The position numbers and the translations under genes were made by a program. Below, one piece after another: positions 7,577 to 16,555 of a stretch of 37,726 bases of DNA. The stretch comes from a candidate division WOR-3 bacterium (lineage in GTDB: Bacteria > Hydrothermota > Tepidihabitantia > SM23-42). The stretch spans positions 1 to 37,726 of the forward strand of contig JAOUFJ010000024.1 in assembly GCA_029858255.1 (NCBI GenBank). The letters run 5' to 3'. The notes beneath the pieces are model-generated. The model had not been told where the DNA came from, did no database searches, and was given only the letters and a program-made list of their open reading frames with translations. How positions within the stretch are numbered: the stretch's first letter is position 1; each line of letters begins with the position of its first letter.

Positions 7577-8926
7577 ATGTTTGGCAAACGTGAAATAAAC
7601 GCACCAAGAATCCTCATCGGAGGGTATCTCGGCATAATCGCGATCGGCACGGTGCTGCTTATGTTACCCGCGTCAACCCGGAGCGGCATCAGTTTCATCG
7701 ACTCTCTCTTCACCGCATCCTCGGCGCTGTGCGTCACCGGGCTGATCGTCAAGAACACGGCATTGGATTTTACCCTGTTTGGTAAGTGTGTCTTGCTGGC
7801 TCTGATACAGATCGGCGGTCTGGGTTACATGACACTCTCAACTACTTTTTTCTTCTTCATCGGACGCAAGATATCACTTCGCGACCGCCTGCTTTTCAAG
7901 GAATCGATCAATCTTCTCACCTACGAGAATTTGCGTCGCTTTGCATGGCGTGTGTTCAGGATCACGATTGTCGTCGAACTGCTGGGAACGGTGTTGCTGT
8001 ACTCGGCTTTCGTGCAAAGATTCAACGCGCCGACCGCCCTCGGGCACGCATTCTTTCATGCAGTCTCAGCGTTCTGCAATGCAGGTTTCTCTACTTTCTC
8101 GGAAAACATGGCATTGTTTTCATCGTCAGTTTCAGGACCACTGGTAGTCTCCGTGCTATTCATATTTGGCGGCATCGGATTCGTTGTGATATCGGATCTG
8201 TATACGACCTTTATCAGAAGACAAAAGAAAAAACTTTCCCTCCACACGACCATCGTGTTGAGAACGACGCTTGCCCTCATCATGATCGGTACAGCCTTTA
8301 TATTCTTTATCGAATACGACCGCAGCCTTGCTGGTTTGCCTTTCCATCATAAACTGATCACGGCTTTCTTCCAGGCCGTCACTCCGAGGACCGCTGGCTT
8401 TAACACAATGAACATAACACTTTTCTCGCCGGTCACCATCGCGCTTCTCATGCTGTTCATGTTTGTCGGTGCCTCTCCTGGCGGTACGGGTGGAGGTATA
8501 AAAACAACGACGTTCGCACTCCTATTCAGATGGGCAAAAGACCTGATGCTCGGCAGGTACGGCAAAGATGTAATCGCTTTGAAGAACAGGATCCCCATTG
8601 AGCAGGCTTTCCGCGCCTTCCTGATTTTCATGCTATCTGGTTCAACGATCGTCGTCGCCTTCTTCCTTATTTTGCTCATAGACAAGCAGAACCCGCTCAA
8701 GGTCCTTTTTGAAATCTTCTCAGCGTTCGGCACAGTCGGACTTTCTCTGGGTTCATCAATTAACCCGTTTTGCAGTTTTTCGTACGACCTTTCCGTACTG
8801 GGCAAGTTGGTCATAATCGGTACTCTTATTGCGGGCCGGGTTGGTACCATTACCCTGGGAAGTGCGATACTCAAGCCCCATCCCCTGGAATACGCGTACC
8901 CTGAAGAACCAATCGTGGTTGGCTAA
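7577..8926 (+). CDS. TrkH/KtrB-family potassium transporter subunit
   Basis: This 449-residue inner-membrane protein has four M1-P-M2 repeats. The selectivity-filter turns are visible: SALCVTGL (about 50), SAFCNAGF (about 165), TPRTAGFN (about 275) and SAFGTVGLS (about 390). The gating loop GASPGGTGGGIKTTT lies in the third repeat. Length and filter fit KtrB/TrkH, which moves K+ (with Na+ or H+) and needs a cytoplasmic RCK partner (KtrA/TrkA); no such gene is nearby, so it must be encoded elsewhere. The start is 1 nt after the stop of the RNase H-like gene, so translational coupling is likely. Confidence 0.93.
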   Translation: MFGKREINAPRILIGGYLGIIAIGTVLLMLPASTRSGISFIDSLFTASSALCVTGLIVKNTALDFTLFGKCVLLALIQIGGLGYMTLSTTFFFFIGRKISLRDRLLFKESINLLTYENLRRFAWRVFRITIVVELLGTVLLYSAFVQRFNAPTALGHAFFHAVSAFCNAGFSTFSENMALFSSSVSGPLVVSVLFIFGGIGFVVISDLYTTFIRRQKKKLSLHTTIVLRTTLALIMIGTAFIFFIEYDRSLAGLPFHHKLITAFFQAVTPRTAGFNTMNITLFSPVTIALLMLFMFVGASPGGTGGGIKTTTFALLFRWAKDLMLGRYGKDVIALKNRIPIEQAFRAFLIFMLSGSTIVVAFFLILLIDKQNPLKVLFEIFSAFGTVGLSLGSSINPFCSFSYDLSVLGKLVIIGTLIAGRVGTITLGSAILKPHPLEYAYPEEPIVVG

Positions 8927-8930
8927 TTTG

Positions 8931-10460
8931 ATGAACAAAAATTACAACCCGGGTGTACGCATCCTTGAAAATACACGTGTTGTTGACTTTGCCAGAAAAA
9001 GGGTTCAATCGTGCGCGCTGCTTATCGAGGACGACACTATCAAGGAGAAAATCACTGAACGCCATGCCCGGCCAAAAGGAATCCTCAAACTTGACTTGCG
9101 GGGAAAGTATGTAATACCGGGATTCATCGACGCCCATACTCACCTCGTCCCGGAAGGCATCAAGATGCAACGGCTTGATCTAAGTCGGTGCCGTTCACTA
9201 GAAGATTGTCTGGAGAAGATACGCGCTGATCTCAAAACAAAGGACATTAGCTTCGCTTCTAATTGGGATGAAACGGCATGGCCCACATATGACTCCAAAG
9301 ATCATAACCGCCACACGCTCGATAAGCTTTCGAGAAAAAAGCCAATAATAATGCGCCGCATCTGCGGCCACTATGCAGTCGTCAATACCGCCGCATTACG
9401 GCATATTCCAGAGAATCGAAAAATCGTCGACCGGAAAAAAGGAATTCTCCTTGAAGACGCCGCCCTTAACCTCAATGACTTCTTTCCACCAACCGATGAA
9501 ATGATGGAGAAGGCAGTGATGCTCGCGACAAACAAGGCCTTGCGTCAGGGTATAACATCAGTCCACGAAATATCCAAACCAAGTTATTTCCGCGCACTTC
9601 AGAAAAAGAAAAATGAACTCAAGATCAGGTATTCGATATACCTGACAGAAAAGCATCACAAGCATGTGTTGAGGACAGGTTTACGAACAGGATATGGAGA
9701 CGACTGGCTCCGGTTCGCCGGTACGAAGATCTTCCTCGACGGCTCCATCGGCGCACACACGGCTGCGCTGAAGCAACCTTACAGGAATGAGCCAATAAGG
9801 GGTAAAATCCTGATACCATCACGCAAACTTGCATGGTTCGTCGATACTGCTGAATCAAATGGTATACAATTAATGCTGCATTCGATCGGCGACCGCACAA
9901 CTGATACTGCCCTTCGAGTCCTGAAGGAACACACTTCTCATGGAAATCCACTGAGACACCGCATCGAACATCTCGAGATGCTCAACGGCGAAACCATTGC
10001 CGCTATCGGTCGGATGAAAACAATCGCATCGATGCAACCGAATTTCGTGCATCGATGGCAGAAATCCGGTGGTTTTTATGAAAAAGTTCTGGGGGCTCGG
10101 TATAAAAAGATGAATCCATTCCAGTCGCTACTGCGTAACCGGGTGAAACTTATGTTCGGTTCCGACTGCATGCCACTTGGTCCGCTATACGGAATTCAGG
10201 GAGCGATCAAGCACCCTTCTGAGGATGAACGTCTGAGCATAGCCCAGGCCTTCCTTCTATACACCGAAGCAGGTGCATTTGCCACCTTTGAAGAAAAAAA
10301 GAAGGGTAAACTGGAACAGGGATATCTTGCAGATCTCGTCGTGCTGAACGAAAATCCCCTCGAAGAACGAAATTTGCTCAATCTGAAGGTCGAGGGAGTA
10401 ATGGTTGGCGGGGAAATGGTTTTCAGCAGCATTCCCGAATGGTGGTGCGCGCGAAGATGA
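8931..10460 (+). CDS. Metal-dependent amidohydrolase (amidohydro_3, YtcJ-like)
   Basis: This 509-residue hydrolase is a TIM-barrel amidohydrolase with metal site FIDAHTHL (HxH) near residue 62-69, a second site LMLHSIGDRTTD, RIEHLEM, and MFGSDCMPLG with the late Asp. It ends with the usual beta-sandwich return (ADLVVLNENPLEE...GVMVGGEMVF). Family members hydrolyse amide or formamide bonds in small molecules; the substrate cannot be told. I chose ATG 8931, 4 nt after the trkH stop; longer in-frame forms would overlap trkH by about 100 nt and add no conserved residues. The 3' end overlaps the next gene as ATGA. Confidence 0.88.
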   Translation: MNKNYNPGVRILENTRVVDFARKRVQSCALLIEDDTIKEKITERHARPKGILKLDLRGKYVIPGFIDAHTHLVPEGIKMQRLDLSRCRSLEDCLEKIRADLKTKDISFASNWDETAWPTYDSKDHNRHTLDKLSRKKPIIMRRICGHYAVVNTAALRHIPENRKIVDRKKGILLEDAALNLNDFFPPTDEMMEKAVMLATNKALRQGITSVHEISKPSYFRALQKKKNELKIRYSIYLTEKHHKHVLRTGLRTGYGDDWLRFAGTKIFLDGSIGAHTAALKQPYRNEPIRGKILIPSRKLAWFVDTAESNGIQLMLHSIGDRTTDTALRVLKEHTSHGNPLRHRIEHLEMLNGETIAAIGRMKTIASMQPNFVHRWQKSGGFYEKVLGARYKKMNPFQSLLRNRVKLMFGSDCMPLGPLYGIQGAIKHPSEDERLSIAQAFLLYTEAGAFATFEEKKKGKLEQGYLADLVVLNENPLEERNLLNLKVEGVMVGGEMVFSSIPEWWCARR

Positions 10461-11245
10461 AAAAATTGCTCTGGATATTCTCTAAAGCATACAAGAAATT
10501 CAATACCGACCGCTGCCCTCTCCTTGCATCCGCCTTGGTTCACGCGACAACATTCAGCCTCTTTCCCTTGCTCCTTGGGCTCTTGTCTCTATCACTCTTC
10601 ATCCTTGGATCTTCCGAAGGTATCATCGAAAAGATCATGCCGGTCATCAAACAGGTTTTCCCTGCCGGCATTGATGAAATAGTACGGAACATAACTGCCA
10701 TCAAACAGACATCAATAGCGATTGCCGTTATCGGTTTTGTCGGCTTCATGTGGGCATCAGCCAGCATATTCAGAGCAATTGAATCGACCTTGAACGTCAT
10801 CTGGAAAGTCAAGAGAGACAGACCTTTTTTCCGTAAGAGTGCGATCACCATAGGTTCATCATTTCTCGTCTTCATCGGGCTGTTCGCATCATTCGGACTG
10901 ACACTCTGGGGAAGCACAGTCGGCGCGTCCGGCATCGCACGGTTCCTTCCCGAGATAAGCTTCGTCGGAAGCATCGTGCTCTTCGGTCTGATCTTCAAGA
11001 TCTTCCCGAATCGCGGGGTGCGCTGGAAGGAAGCGTACTTTGGTGCTATATTCACAGGGGTCTTCTGGGAAATCGCAAAATATCTCTTTTCCATATACAT
11101 CATCAGGGTCGTCGATTATTCAAAACTCTACGGCTCGTTATCGGCAATCATCATTCTGTTTTTGTGGTTGTACTATACTGCGTATATTTTTCTGTTCGGT
11201 GCCGAACTTTCTTATGTATTTGCACGCCGCAAACATTTGAAATGA
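10457..11245 (+). CDS. YihY/BrkB-family inner-membrane protein
   Basis: This 262-residue protein has about six hydrophobic segments, among them the ones around LVHATTFSLFPLLLGLLS, IGFVGFMWASASIFRAIEST and LSAIIILFLWLYYTAYIFLFGAEL, the last being the family signature. The old name 'ribonuclease BN' is wrong for this family; the function is unknown, with transport or envelope roles suspected. The ATG at 10457 overlaps the amidohydrolase stop (ATGA). An upstream GTG at 10439 would add six residues but is less attractive. It is the last gene of the run; I see no convincing terminator after it. Confidence 0.88.
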   Translation: MKKLLWIFSKAYKKFNTDRCPLLASALVHATTFSLFPLLLGLLSLSLFILGSSEGIIEKIMPVIKQVFPAGIDEIVRNITAIKQTSIAIAVIGFVGFMWASASIFRAIESTLNVIWKVKRDRPFFRKSAITIGSSFLVFIGLFASFGLTLWGSTVGASGIARFLPEISFVGSIVLFGLIFKIFPNRGVRWKEAYFGAIFTGVFWEIAKYLFSIYIIRVVDYSKLYGSLSAIIILFLWLYYTAYIFLFGAELSYVFARRKHLK

Positions 11246-11251
11246 CGATAA

Positions 11252-11423
11252 ACCGTTAGTACCGTTAATTTCGTTAGTCTCGTTAATACCGCTAAACAAC
11301 AAAGCGAATTTGGAATTGCGAATTTCGGAATGCGGAATGCGGAATTTAAGAAACGTTATTTGCGTTACGTTCGTTAATAGCGCTAGTATCGTTATTGTCG
11401 TTAATCCCGCTAATTTCGCTATT
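11252..11423 (-). repeat. Degenerate 9-bp tandem repeat (array B) with an inserted GGAATGC-type module
   Basis: Five 9-mers at 11252-11296 (ACCGTTAGT, ACCGTTAAT, TTCGTTAGT, CTCGTTAAT, ACCGCTAAA) and eight at 11352-11423 (for example TTCGTTAAT, AGCGCTAGT, ATCGTTATT) are the reverse complement of the unit seen in arrays A and C. Between them, 11300-11350 holds a different short repeat (GGAATGC twice, GCGAATTT), related to 16887-16924. There is no coding content. Confidence 0.82.
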
Positions 11424-11591
11424 TCTGTACATGGCTGTTTAGATTTTTGGGTTTTTGAAATTTGTAATTGTTTTGTATTTAGATATTAGGATTTCGGATT
11501 TGTGGGGAGTTCTCCGTTTCCCCGAGGCTCCGATTCACCGGGGCTCATCATCTTAACCTTTGATTTCCTCAGGATCGTCGCCAGTCCCCCC
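11424..11591. other. Non-coding spacer upstream of nrdR
   Basis: An AT-rich degenerate stretch (11430-11505, words like TTTAGAT, GGATTT, TTTGTA) is followed by a reverse copy (11511-11539) of the module at 6007-6035. I see no gene or RNA structure here. Confidence 0.6.
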
Positions 11592-11619
11592 TTGACAAAT
11601 TTTCGATTGTGGCTATAAT
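11592..11619 (+). promoter_or_regulatory. Sigma70-type promoter of nrdR-nrdD
   Basis: TTGACA (11592-11597), a 16-nt spacer and TATAAT (11614-11619) are both perfect hexamers. Expected transcription start is near 11626, about 34 nt before the nrdR start. Confidence 0.85.
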
Positions 11620-11628
11620 AACGTTGTG

Positions 11629-11644
11629 ACTCTATATATAGTGT
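11629..11644 (+). promoter_or_regulatory. NrdR box (operator)
   Basis: ACTCTATATATAGTGT matches the known NrdR box consensus (ACACWATATATWGTGT) at 15 of 16 positions and lies just downstream of the predicted transcription start. NrdR boxes usually come in pairs about 31-32 bp apart; only a weak second match (11595-11610, 34 bp away) is seen. The position suggests that NrdR represses its own operon together with nrdD. Confidence 0.85.
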
Positions 11645-11659
11645 CTTTGGGGGTGGCGA

Positions 11660-12130
11660 ATGAAATGTCCGAGATGCGGCAAAGACAGTGACCGCGTTCT
11701 CGAGACACGAACTTCTCAAGCAGGGTCGGTCGTGCGGAGGAGAAGGGAATGCACCAAATGTCGTTTTAGGTTTACAACATATGAGACGGTCGAGAGGGTT
11801 CCTCTCGTCGTGATCAAACGCGATCGAACAAGAGAACCCTATGACCGCGCCAAACTCTTAAATGGCATCGCGACCGCCTGTCGTAAGAGACCCGTAGCTG
11901 CAGAAAGAATAGAATCCATTGTAAATGATATTGAAGATATTTTGTCTGACCGATATCAGATAGAGATACGATCGTCTGACATAGGCAGAATGGTCTTGGA
12001 TCGATTGCTGGAAATTGACGAGGTCAGTTACGTTCGTTTTGCCTCAGTCTACCGAAAATTCACCAACATCGATAAATTTGCCAACGAGTTGAAGATGATC
12101 AAAAAGGAGCGAAGATGGAAGAAAAAGTAA
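11660..12130 (+). CDS. nrdR: Transcriptional repressor NrdR
   Basis: This 156-residue protein is the standard NrdR: a zinc ribbon with Cys3, Cys6, Cys31 and Cys34, a basic segment (VVRRRRE), then an ATP-cone (about 48-138) that senses ATP/dATP. In the family it represses ribonucleotide reductase genes when dATP is high. Here it sits directly upstream of nrdD, overlapping it by 16 nt, behind a promoter with an NrdR box, so negative autoregulation of a nrdRD operon is expected. The C-terminus is a lysine-rich tail (KKERRWKKK). Confidence 0.97.
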   Translation: MKCPRCGKDSDRVLETRTSQAGSVVRRRRECTKCRFRFTTYETVERVPLVVIKRDRTREPYDRAKLLNGIATACRKRPVAAERIESIVNDIEDILSDRYQIEIRSSDIGRMVLDRLLEIDEVSYVRFASVYRKFTNIDKFANELKMIKKERRWKKK

Positions 12131-14541
12131 CGGTAAGAATCGGTATCTCTGAAGAGATCCCACGAGAGAAGATTTTTCAATATGTGAAGAAAAGAGATGG
12201 GGAAGTGGTCACCTTCGATAAATCAAAGATTTCAAACGCGATCTACCTCGCGGCAAAAGCCGTGGGCGGTGAAGACATAACCTTGGCAGACAAATTGGCT
12301 AACGAGGTGATTCTTTTTTTGTACACGAGAAAGGGCAACGTCACGCCCGAAGTCGAAGAAATTCAAGATGCGGTCGAAAAAGTATTGATTGAAAATGGAC
12401 ACGCGCGTACCGCAAAAGCTTATATTCTATACCGAAAACAACGAGAAATATTACGCAAGAAGAAATTACTGCTCAGCAAACCCGAAGAAAGGGAGACAAC
12501 CGACTACGCATTGTTTGTCCGCACTTCAGATGATGATTTTGTAGCATGGGACCGCGAACGAATAATAAAGGCGTTAGAAAACGAAACCGGGCTCGAGCGC
12601 AATTTGGCTGAAAAAATTTCGGAAGAAACAGAAGAAACCATTCTTAATTCCAATGTTCATCTGGTGAGCTCCTCGCTCATCCGCGAAATCGTCAATGTCA
12701 AACTGATCGAACACGGATTGGAAAATTCAAGATTGCGCCATATGCGTCTTGGCATACCCTTGTACGATGCAGACAAGATAATCCTCTTTGCGAACCGTGA
12801 GAACGCCAATATCCCGCACAATCCGGAAGCGACAAATATGACCATCGCCGAGACGGTTAAAAAGCAGTATATGCTCTCTCAAGTATTCAGCCGGGACGTG
12901 GCTGACGCCCACATACGTGGTGACATTCACCTGCATGACCTCGGTTTTGGCGACCGTCCCTATTGCTCGGGCCAGTCGCTGGAATATGTCAAGAAATTTG
13001 GACTGAATCTGCCGAATGCATTATCGATCGCCCGACCGGCAAGACATCCGGACACATTACTTGCCCATATGGTAAAATTCTCTGCTGCGCTGCAGGGACA
13101 CTTTGCGGGCGCAATTGGCTGGGATGCCGTAAATATTTTCTTCGCTCCTTTTTTAACAGGCATGTCAGACCGCGATATCCACCAACTCGCACAGATGATG
13201 ATCTTCGAATATTCACAGCAGTCGGTGGCGCGCGGTGGGCAGGCAATATTTTCTGATTTGAATCTATATTGGGAAATCCCAAAGCATTTTCGTGATGTAC
13301 CCGCTATCGGTCCGGGTGGCGAGTACACCGGTAAGAAATACGGAGAGTATGCAGAGGATGCGCAGAAGTTCGTTTGGGCGCTATTCGATGTATATATGGA
13401 TGGTGACGGAACTGGCCGTCCATTCTTCTTCCCGAAACCACTGGTTCATATCACCGAAGATTTCTTCACGACTCCTGGTTATGAGGATTTCCTAAATCAC
13501 ATTTCCGATGTATCGTCCAAGCGAGGTAATACATATTATGTTTTCGACCGTGGTCAGACAGCAAAAATATCTGAGTGTTGCCGGCTCTCTTTCAAGCTTG
13601 AGGAGAGTGATTTGAGGGACGCACATACTCCATGGAAAATGCGCTACACTGCCTTGCAGAACGTCACCCTCAACCTGCCCCGGGCTGCCCTGCTGGCAAA
13701 TGGAAGTGATCAGCAGTTGTACAAACAGCTCGATGAATTGCTGCAACTCGTGGTCAAAGCGCATATTCAGAAAAAAACATTCATCGAGAAACTCGTTTCT
13801 TTGAAACAAGAGGGCCCGCTCGCCCTTCTGACCATGGAACGTGATGGTGAGGCTTACCTAAGACTCTATCGCGCAACGTTTTTGGTGGGATTACTTGGAC
13901 TGAACGAACTCGTCCAATATCACACAGGTAAAGAAATGCACGAGGATGAGGAAGCTTTCCGTTTTGGTCTGAAGATTCTCTCATATCTCTATCTGCGGAT
14001 CAGAGAGCTCTCAAAGTCCCACAATATCAGGTTGGTAATGGAGCAAACACCCGCTGAATCTGCTGCCCATCGCCTTGCCCGACTTGACCTCGAGCACTTT
14101 GCCGAACAGGCAGCCGGAATCGTCAAAGGTGACACAACAGGCAACGCGGTATATTATACGAATTCGACCTACCTCAATGTCAGTACGTCGATCGATCCGA
14201 TCACAAGGGTACAGCTCGAGGGTAAATTCCACGACCTGATCGAAGCCGGTGCCCTTACCCATATCTGGCTCGGTGAATCGCAACCACCCAAGGAATCTGT
14301 GGCGAACTTCGTGGTCAAGACATTCCGAAACTCCCGCAACGCCCAAATCGCCTTCTCTCCCGAATTTACGACCTGTAACAATTGTTTCAAAACGGCAAGA
14401 GGGCTGCGGAACCAGTGTCCGCACTGCAATAGCGAGAACGTCGATCACATCACGCGCGTCACCGGTTATTTCACAAAAGTATCGGGATGGAACAAAGGAA
14501 AAAAAGCTGAATTGAAGGATCGTTATCGCTCGAAACTCTAA
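12115..14541 (+). CDS. nrdD: Anaerobic (class III) ribonucleoside-triphosphate reductase
   Basis: This 808-residue glycyl-radical enzyme makes dNTPs from NTPs without oxygen. The N-terminus carries two ATP-cone-like domains in tandem (about 22-112 and 135-225), so allosteric control is probably elaborate. Active-site cysteines are seen in GDRPYCSGQ and SECCRLS. The C-terminal zinc site is Cys754, Cys757, Cys768 and Cys771, and the radical glycine is probably Gly784 (RVTGYF). A clear AAGGAGC site lies before ATG inside the nrdR end. The activating radical-SAM enzyme NrdG is not next to it and must lie elsewhere. It implies an anaerobic or facultative life style. Confidence 0.96.
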   Translation: MEEKVTVRIGISEEIPREKIFQYVKKRDGEVVTFDKSKISNAIYLAAKAVGGEDITLADKLANEVILFLYTRKGNVTPEVEEIQDAVEKVLIENGHARTAKAYILYRKQREILRKKKLLLSKPEERETTDYALFVRTSDDDFVAWDRERIIKALENETGLERNLAEKISEETEETILNSNVHLVSSSLIREIVNVKLIEHGLENSRLRHMRLGIPLYDADKIILFANRENANIPHNPEATNMTIAETVKKQYMLSQVFSRDVADAHIRGDIHLHDLGFGDRPYCSGQSLEYVKKFGLNLPNALSIARPARHPDTLLAHMVKFSAALQGHFAGAIGWDAVNIFFAPFLTGMSDRDIHQLAQMMIFEYSQQSVARGGQAIFSDLNLYWEIPKHFRDVPAIGPGGEYTGKKYGEYAEDAQKFVWALFDVYMDGDGTGRPFFFPKPLVHITEDFFTTPGYEDFLNHISDVSSKRGNTYYVFDRGQTAKISECCRLSFKLEESDLRDAHTPWKMRYTALQNVTLNLPRAALLANGSDQQLYKQLDELLQLVVKAHIQKKTFIEKLVSLKQEGPLALLTMERDGEAYLRLYRATFLVGLLGLNELVQYHTGKEMHEDEEAFRFGLKILSYLYLRIRELSKSHNIRLVMEQTPAESAAHRLARLDLEHFAEQAAGIVKGDTTGNAVYYTNSTYLNVSTSIDPITRVQLEGKFHDLIEAGALTHIWLGESQPPKESVANFVVKTFRNSRNAQIAFSPEFTTCNNCFKTARGLRNQCPHCNSENVDHITRVTGYFTKVSGWNKGKKAELKDRYRSKL

Positions 14542-14553
14542 ATGCAATTTACC

Positions 14554-14582
14554 GGGGCATTGGGGCACACGCCTAATGCCCC
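14554..14582 (+). terminator. Hairpin terminator after nrdD
   Basis: GGGGCATT pairs perfectly with AATGCCCC, and the stem extends inward by about three pairs (G-U, G-C, G-C) around a 7-nt loop. It is followed by TTCTC, only a weak U-tract, so efficiency is uncertain. It lies 12 nt after the nrdD stop. Confidence 0.6.
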
Positions 14583-14620
14583 TTCTCATTTGAAAAAAAG
14601 AATCTCTTAAGAAGGACGAC

Positions 14621-16006
14621 ATGTCTGTCGTACACAGCAAGTCCGTCTTCAATCAACTAATAAAACTCGCCTGGCCAATTGTACTCGCCTTCATGATGCA
14701 GACGAGCTACAACCTGGTTGATATATTTTGGGTAGGCAAATTAGGAGCGACTGCAATTGCCTCGGTATCACTCGCGGGCAATTTCTTCTATATTATCCTC
14801 GCGCTCGGCCAGGTTATCGGTTCCGGCACCGTAGCACTCGTCGCGCATTCATTTGGCGGTCGGTTATTCGACCGGGCCAACAGCATAGCGAAACAGTCAC
14901 TGCTCCTGGCATTCATCATTGCCCTTGCCATAGGTATACTCGGCTTTGTCTTTTCGAAGCAGATAATGTATTTCCTCGGTGGCCGCGGCGCAGTTCTCAT
15001 ACTGAGCAATGAATACCTTCGAATTGTGTCGATAGGCTTTTTCTTTCAGTTGTTGTCTTTCAGCATAAACTATATTTTCCGGGGTGCCGGCGACATGAAA
15101 ATACCGATGGTCATTATGTTGATCGCCACGGCAACCAATCTGATTCTCGACCCTCTCCTGATCCTGGGAATCGGATTCTTTCCGCGACTCGAAGTACAAG
15201 GCGCTGCAGTCGCCACAGCAATCGCAAAGTTTGTGAGCTTCGTCGTAGGATTCCTCATTCTTCTCAGAGGACGCTCGGGCATCAAAATCAGTTTCACCAC
15301 CCCGTGGCAGCTCCAGAGTACCATTGTGAAGAAGATCTTCAATGTCGGCATACCCGTTGGCATATCCTACGGGCTAATGGCATCAAGCATCATGGTCGTG
15401 TTCGGTATCGTCGCTGCTTTCAGCGAACACGCACTCGCCGCCCTGGGAATCGGCACCCGCATTTTTCAGTTTGCCAGCCTGCCGGTCGTTGGTATCGGAG
15501 TCGCAACAACAACCCTGGTCGGACAGAACTTGGGTGCTCGTAACCAAAAAGGTGCAACACAGGCAGGTAATGCAGCTTTGGGTTTGAGTACGGTAATAAT
15601 GGTTCTGTTCAGCGTGTTTTTCATAACAAACCCACGACCTTTGATTGCACTGTTCACCCAGAATATACCGACCATCACCCATGGGACCGAATTCATCAAC
15701 ATCGTCTCATTCTATCTAATCTTCGTGGGCATCACTACGAGCCTGACCGGAATCTTTCGCGGCGCCGGTTATACCGTACCCCCAATGGTCGCCGGAATTC
15801 TGAAAGTCTCTCTTCTGTACGTATTGGCAATATTCCTCTCACGCACAATGCATGCGGGAGTGAGCGGTGTTTGGTGGGCAATGCTCATCGCCTACGGCGT
15901 TGAAAGTTTGGTTATGATATTGTGGTACAGAAAGGGAAGCTGGCGCGAAAAAGGATTGGCGCTATTGAAAGGACTGGCGCCAACAGACACGCCTGTATCA
16001 AAATAA
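14621..16006 (+). CDS. MATE-family multidrug/metabolite exporter
   Basis: This 461-residue inner-membrane protein has about twelve transmembrane segments in two similar halves (starting near LIKLAWPIVLAFMMQTSYN and IFNVGIPVGISYGLMA). Each half has the usual MATE openings (DIFWVGKLGATAIASVSLAGN; VAAFSEHALAALGIGTRI; VGQNLGA). MATE proteins export drugs or metabolites using H+ or Na+; the substrate is unknown. AAGGA lies 6 nt before ATG. The 3' end overlaps the end of the convergent PAP2 gene by 9 nt. Confidence 0.93.
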   Translation: MSVVHSKSVFNQLIKLAWPIVLAFMMQTSYNLVDIFWVGKLGATAIASVSLAGNFFYIILALGQVIGSGTVALVAHSFGGRLFDRANSIAKQSLLLAFIIALAIGILGFVFSKQIMYFLGGRGAVLILSNEYLRIVSIGFFFQLLSFSINYIFRGAGDMKIPMVIMLIATATNLILDPLLILGIGFFPRLEVQGAAVATAIAKFVSFVVGFLILLRGRSGIKISFTTPWQLQSTIVKKIFNVGIPVGISYGLMASSIMVVFGIVAAFSEHALAALGIGTRIFQFASLPVVGIGVATTTLVGQNLGARNQKGATQAGNAALGLSTVIMVLFSVFFITNPRPLIALFTQNIPTITHGTEFINIVSFYLIFVGITTSLTGIFRGAGYTVPPMVAGILKVSLLYVLAIFLSRTMHAGVSGVWWAMLIAYGVESLVMILWYRKGSWREKGLALLKGLAPTDTPVSK

Positions 16007-16498
16007 CTTGACGGCGAGCAACCCGACCACGATCCCGAGGGCCGCGCCACCCAGCACGTCAGTGGGATAATGTTTCCCCAGATATATCCTTGAAAAACCA
16101 ACGACCGTGGCGTATATGAACATGGGAATTTTTATCTTAGGATTATGGTGGGAATAGATCACGGCTTGTGTGAATGCAAACGTTGTGTGACCAGAAGGAA
16201 AAGATGAGTCTATTCGTTCCGTATCTCCATCGGGGCGCTCGCGATTTATCAGTAACTTGAATGAAACAACGGTGGCAACGTCACCAACAAAGCCGGCAAT
16301 ACCTCTCCGTGCTATCTCCTTTCTGTCAGACAAATAGAGACCGACAGGCGGCAAAGCATCCAATCCCGGGTATGAAGCGATTTCGATCCCTTGCATGAAA
16401 TACTTCACAGGCCGTGATTGCCAATCCTGGCTTATCGTTTCATAGATGCTCTGTTCGCAACTGTTGAGTGCCTGACAGCATAAAACAAGCAGCAGCAT
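15998..16498 (-). CDS. PAP2-family membrane phosphatase
   Basis: This 166-residue protein carries the complete phosphatase signature: Lys81-x6-Arg88-Pro89 (KLLINRERP), PSGH (101-104) and SR-x5-H-x3-D (Ser136, Arg137, His143, Asp147). Family members dephosphorylate phosphatidate, undecaprenyl pyrophosphate or lipid A at the membrane; which one cannot be told. The protein is short, with an N-terminal hydrophobic stretch and Cys7/Cys8. There is no Shine-Dalgarno site; a promoter -10 box ends 6 nt before ATG, so the message is probably leaderless. Confidence 0.92.
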   Translation of the reverse strand: MLLLVLCCQALNSCEQSIYETISQDWQSRPVKYFMQGIEIASYPGLDALPPVGLYLSDRKEIARRGIAGFVGDVATVVSFKLLINRERPDGDTERIDSSFPSGHTTFAFTQAVIYSHHNPKIKIPMFIYATVVGFSRIYLGKHYPTDVLGGAALGIVVGLLAVKLF

Positions 16499-16504
16499 AT
16501 CTTC

Positions 16505-16532
16505 ATTCTATAGTAATATTATCTGCTGTCAA
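16505..16532 (-). promoter_or_regulatory. Promoter of the PAP2 gene, leaderless arrangement
   Basis: On the minus strand TTGACA (16532-16527), a 16-nt spacer and TAGAAT (16510-16505) are followed by 6 nt and the ATG. Confidence 0.7.
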
Positions 16533-16555
16533 GAAGTCAGCGCCAAACGCAGAAC

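Noticed and set aside
8829-8930. An upstream TTG start of the amidohydrolase
   Set aside because: It would overlap trkH by about 100 nt and add non-conserved residues; ATG 8931 follows the trkH stop directly.
10457-11245. Ribonuclease BN
   Set aside because: The YihY family once carried this name in error; true RNase BN is a metallo-beta-lactamase-fold protein, and this one is an integral membrane protein.
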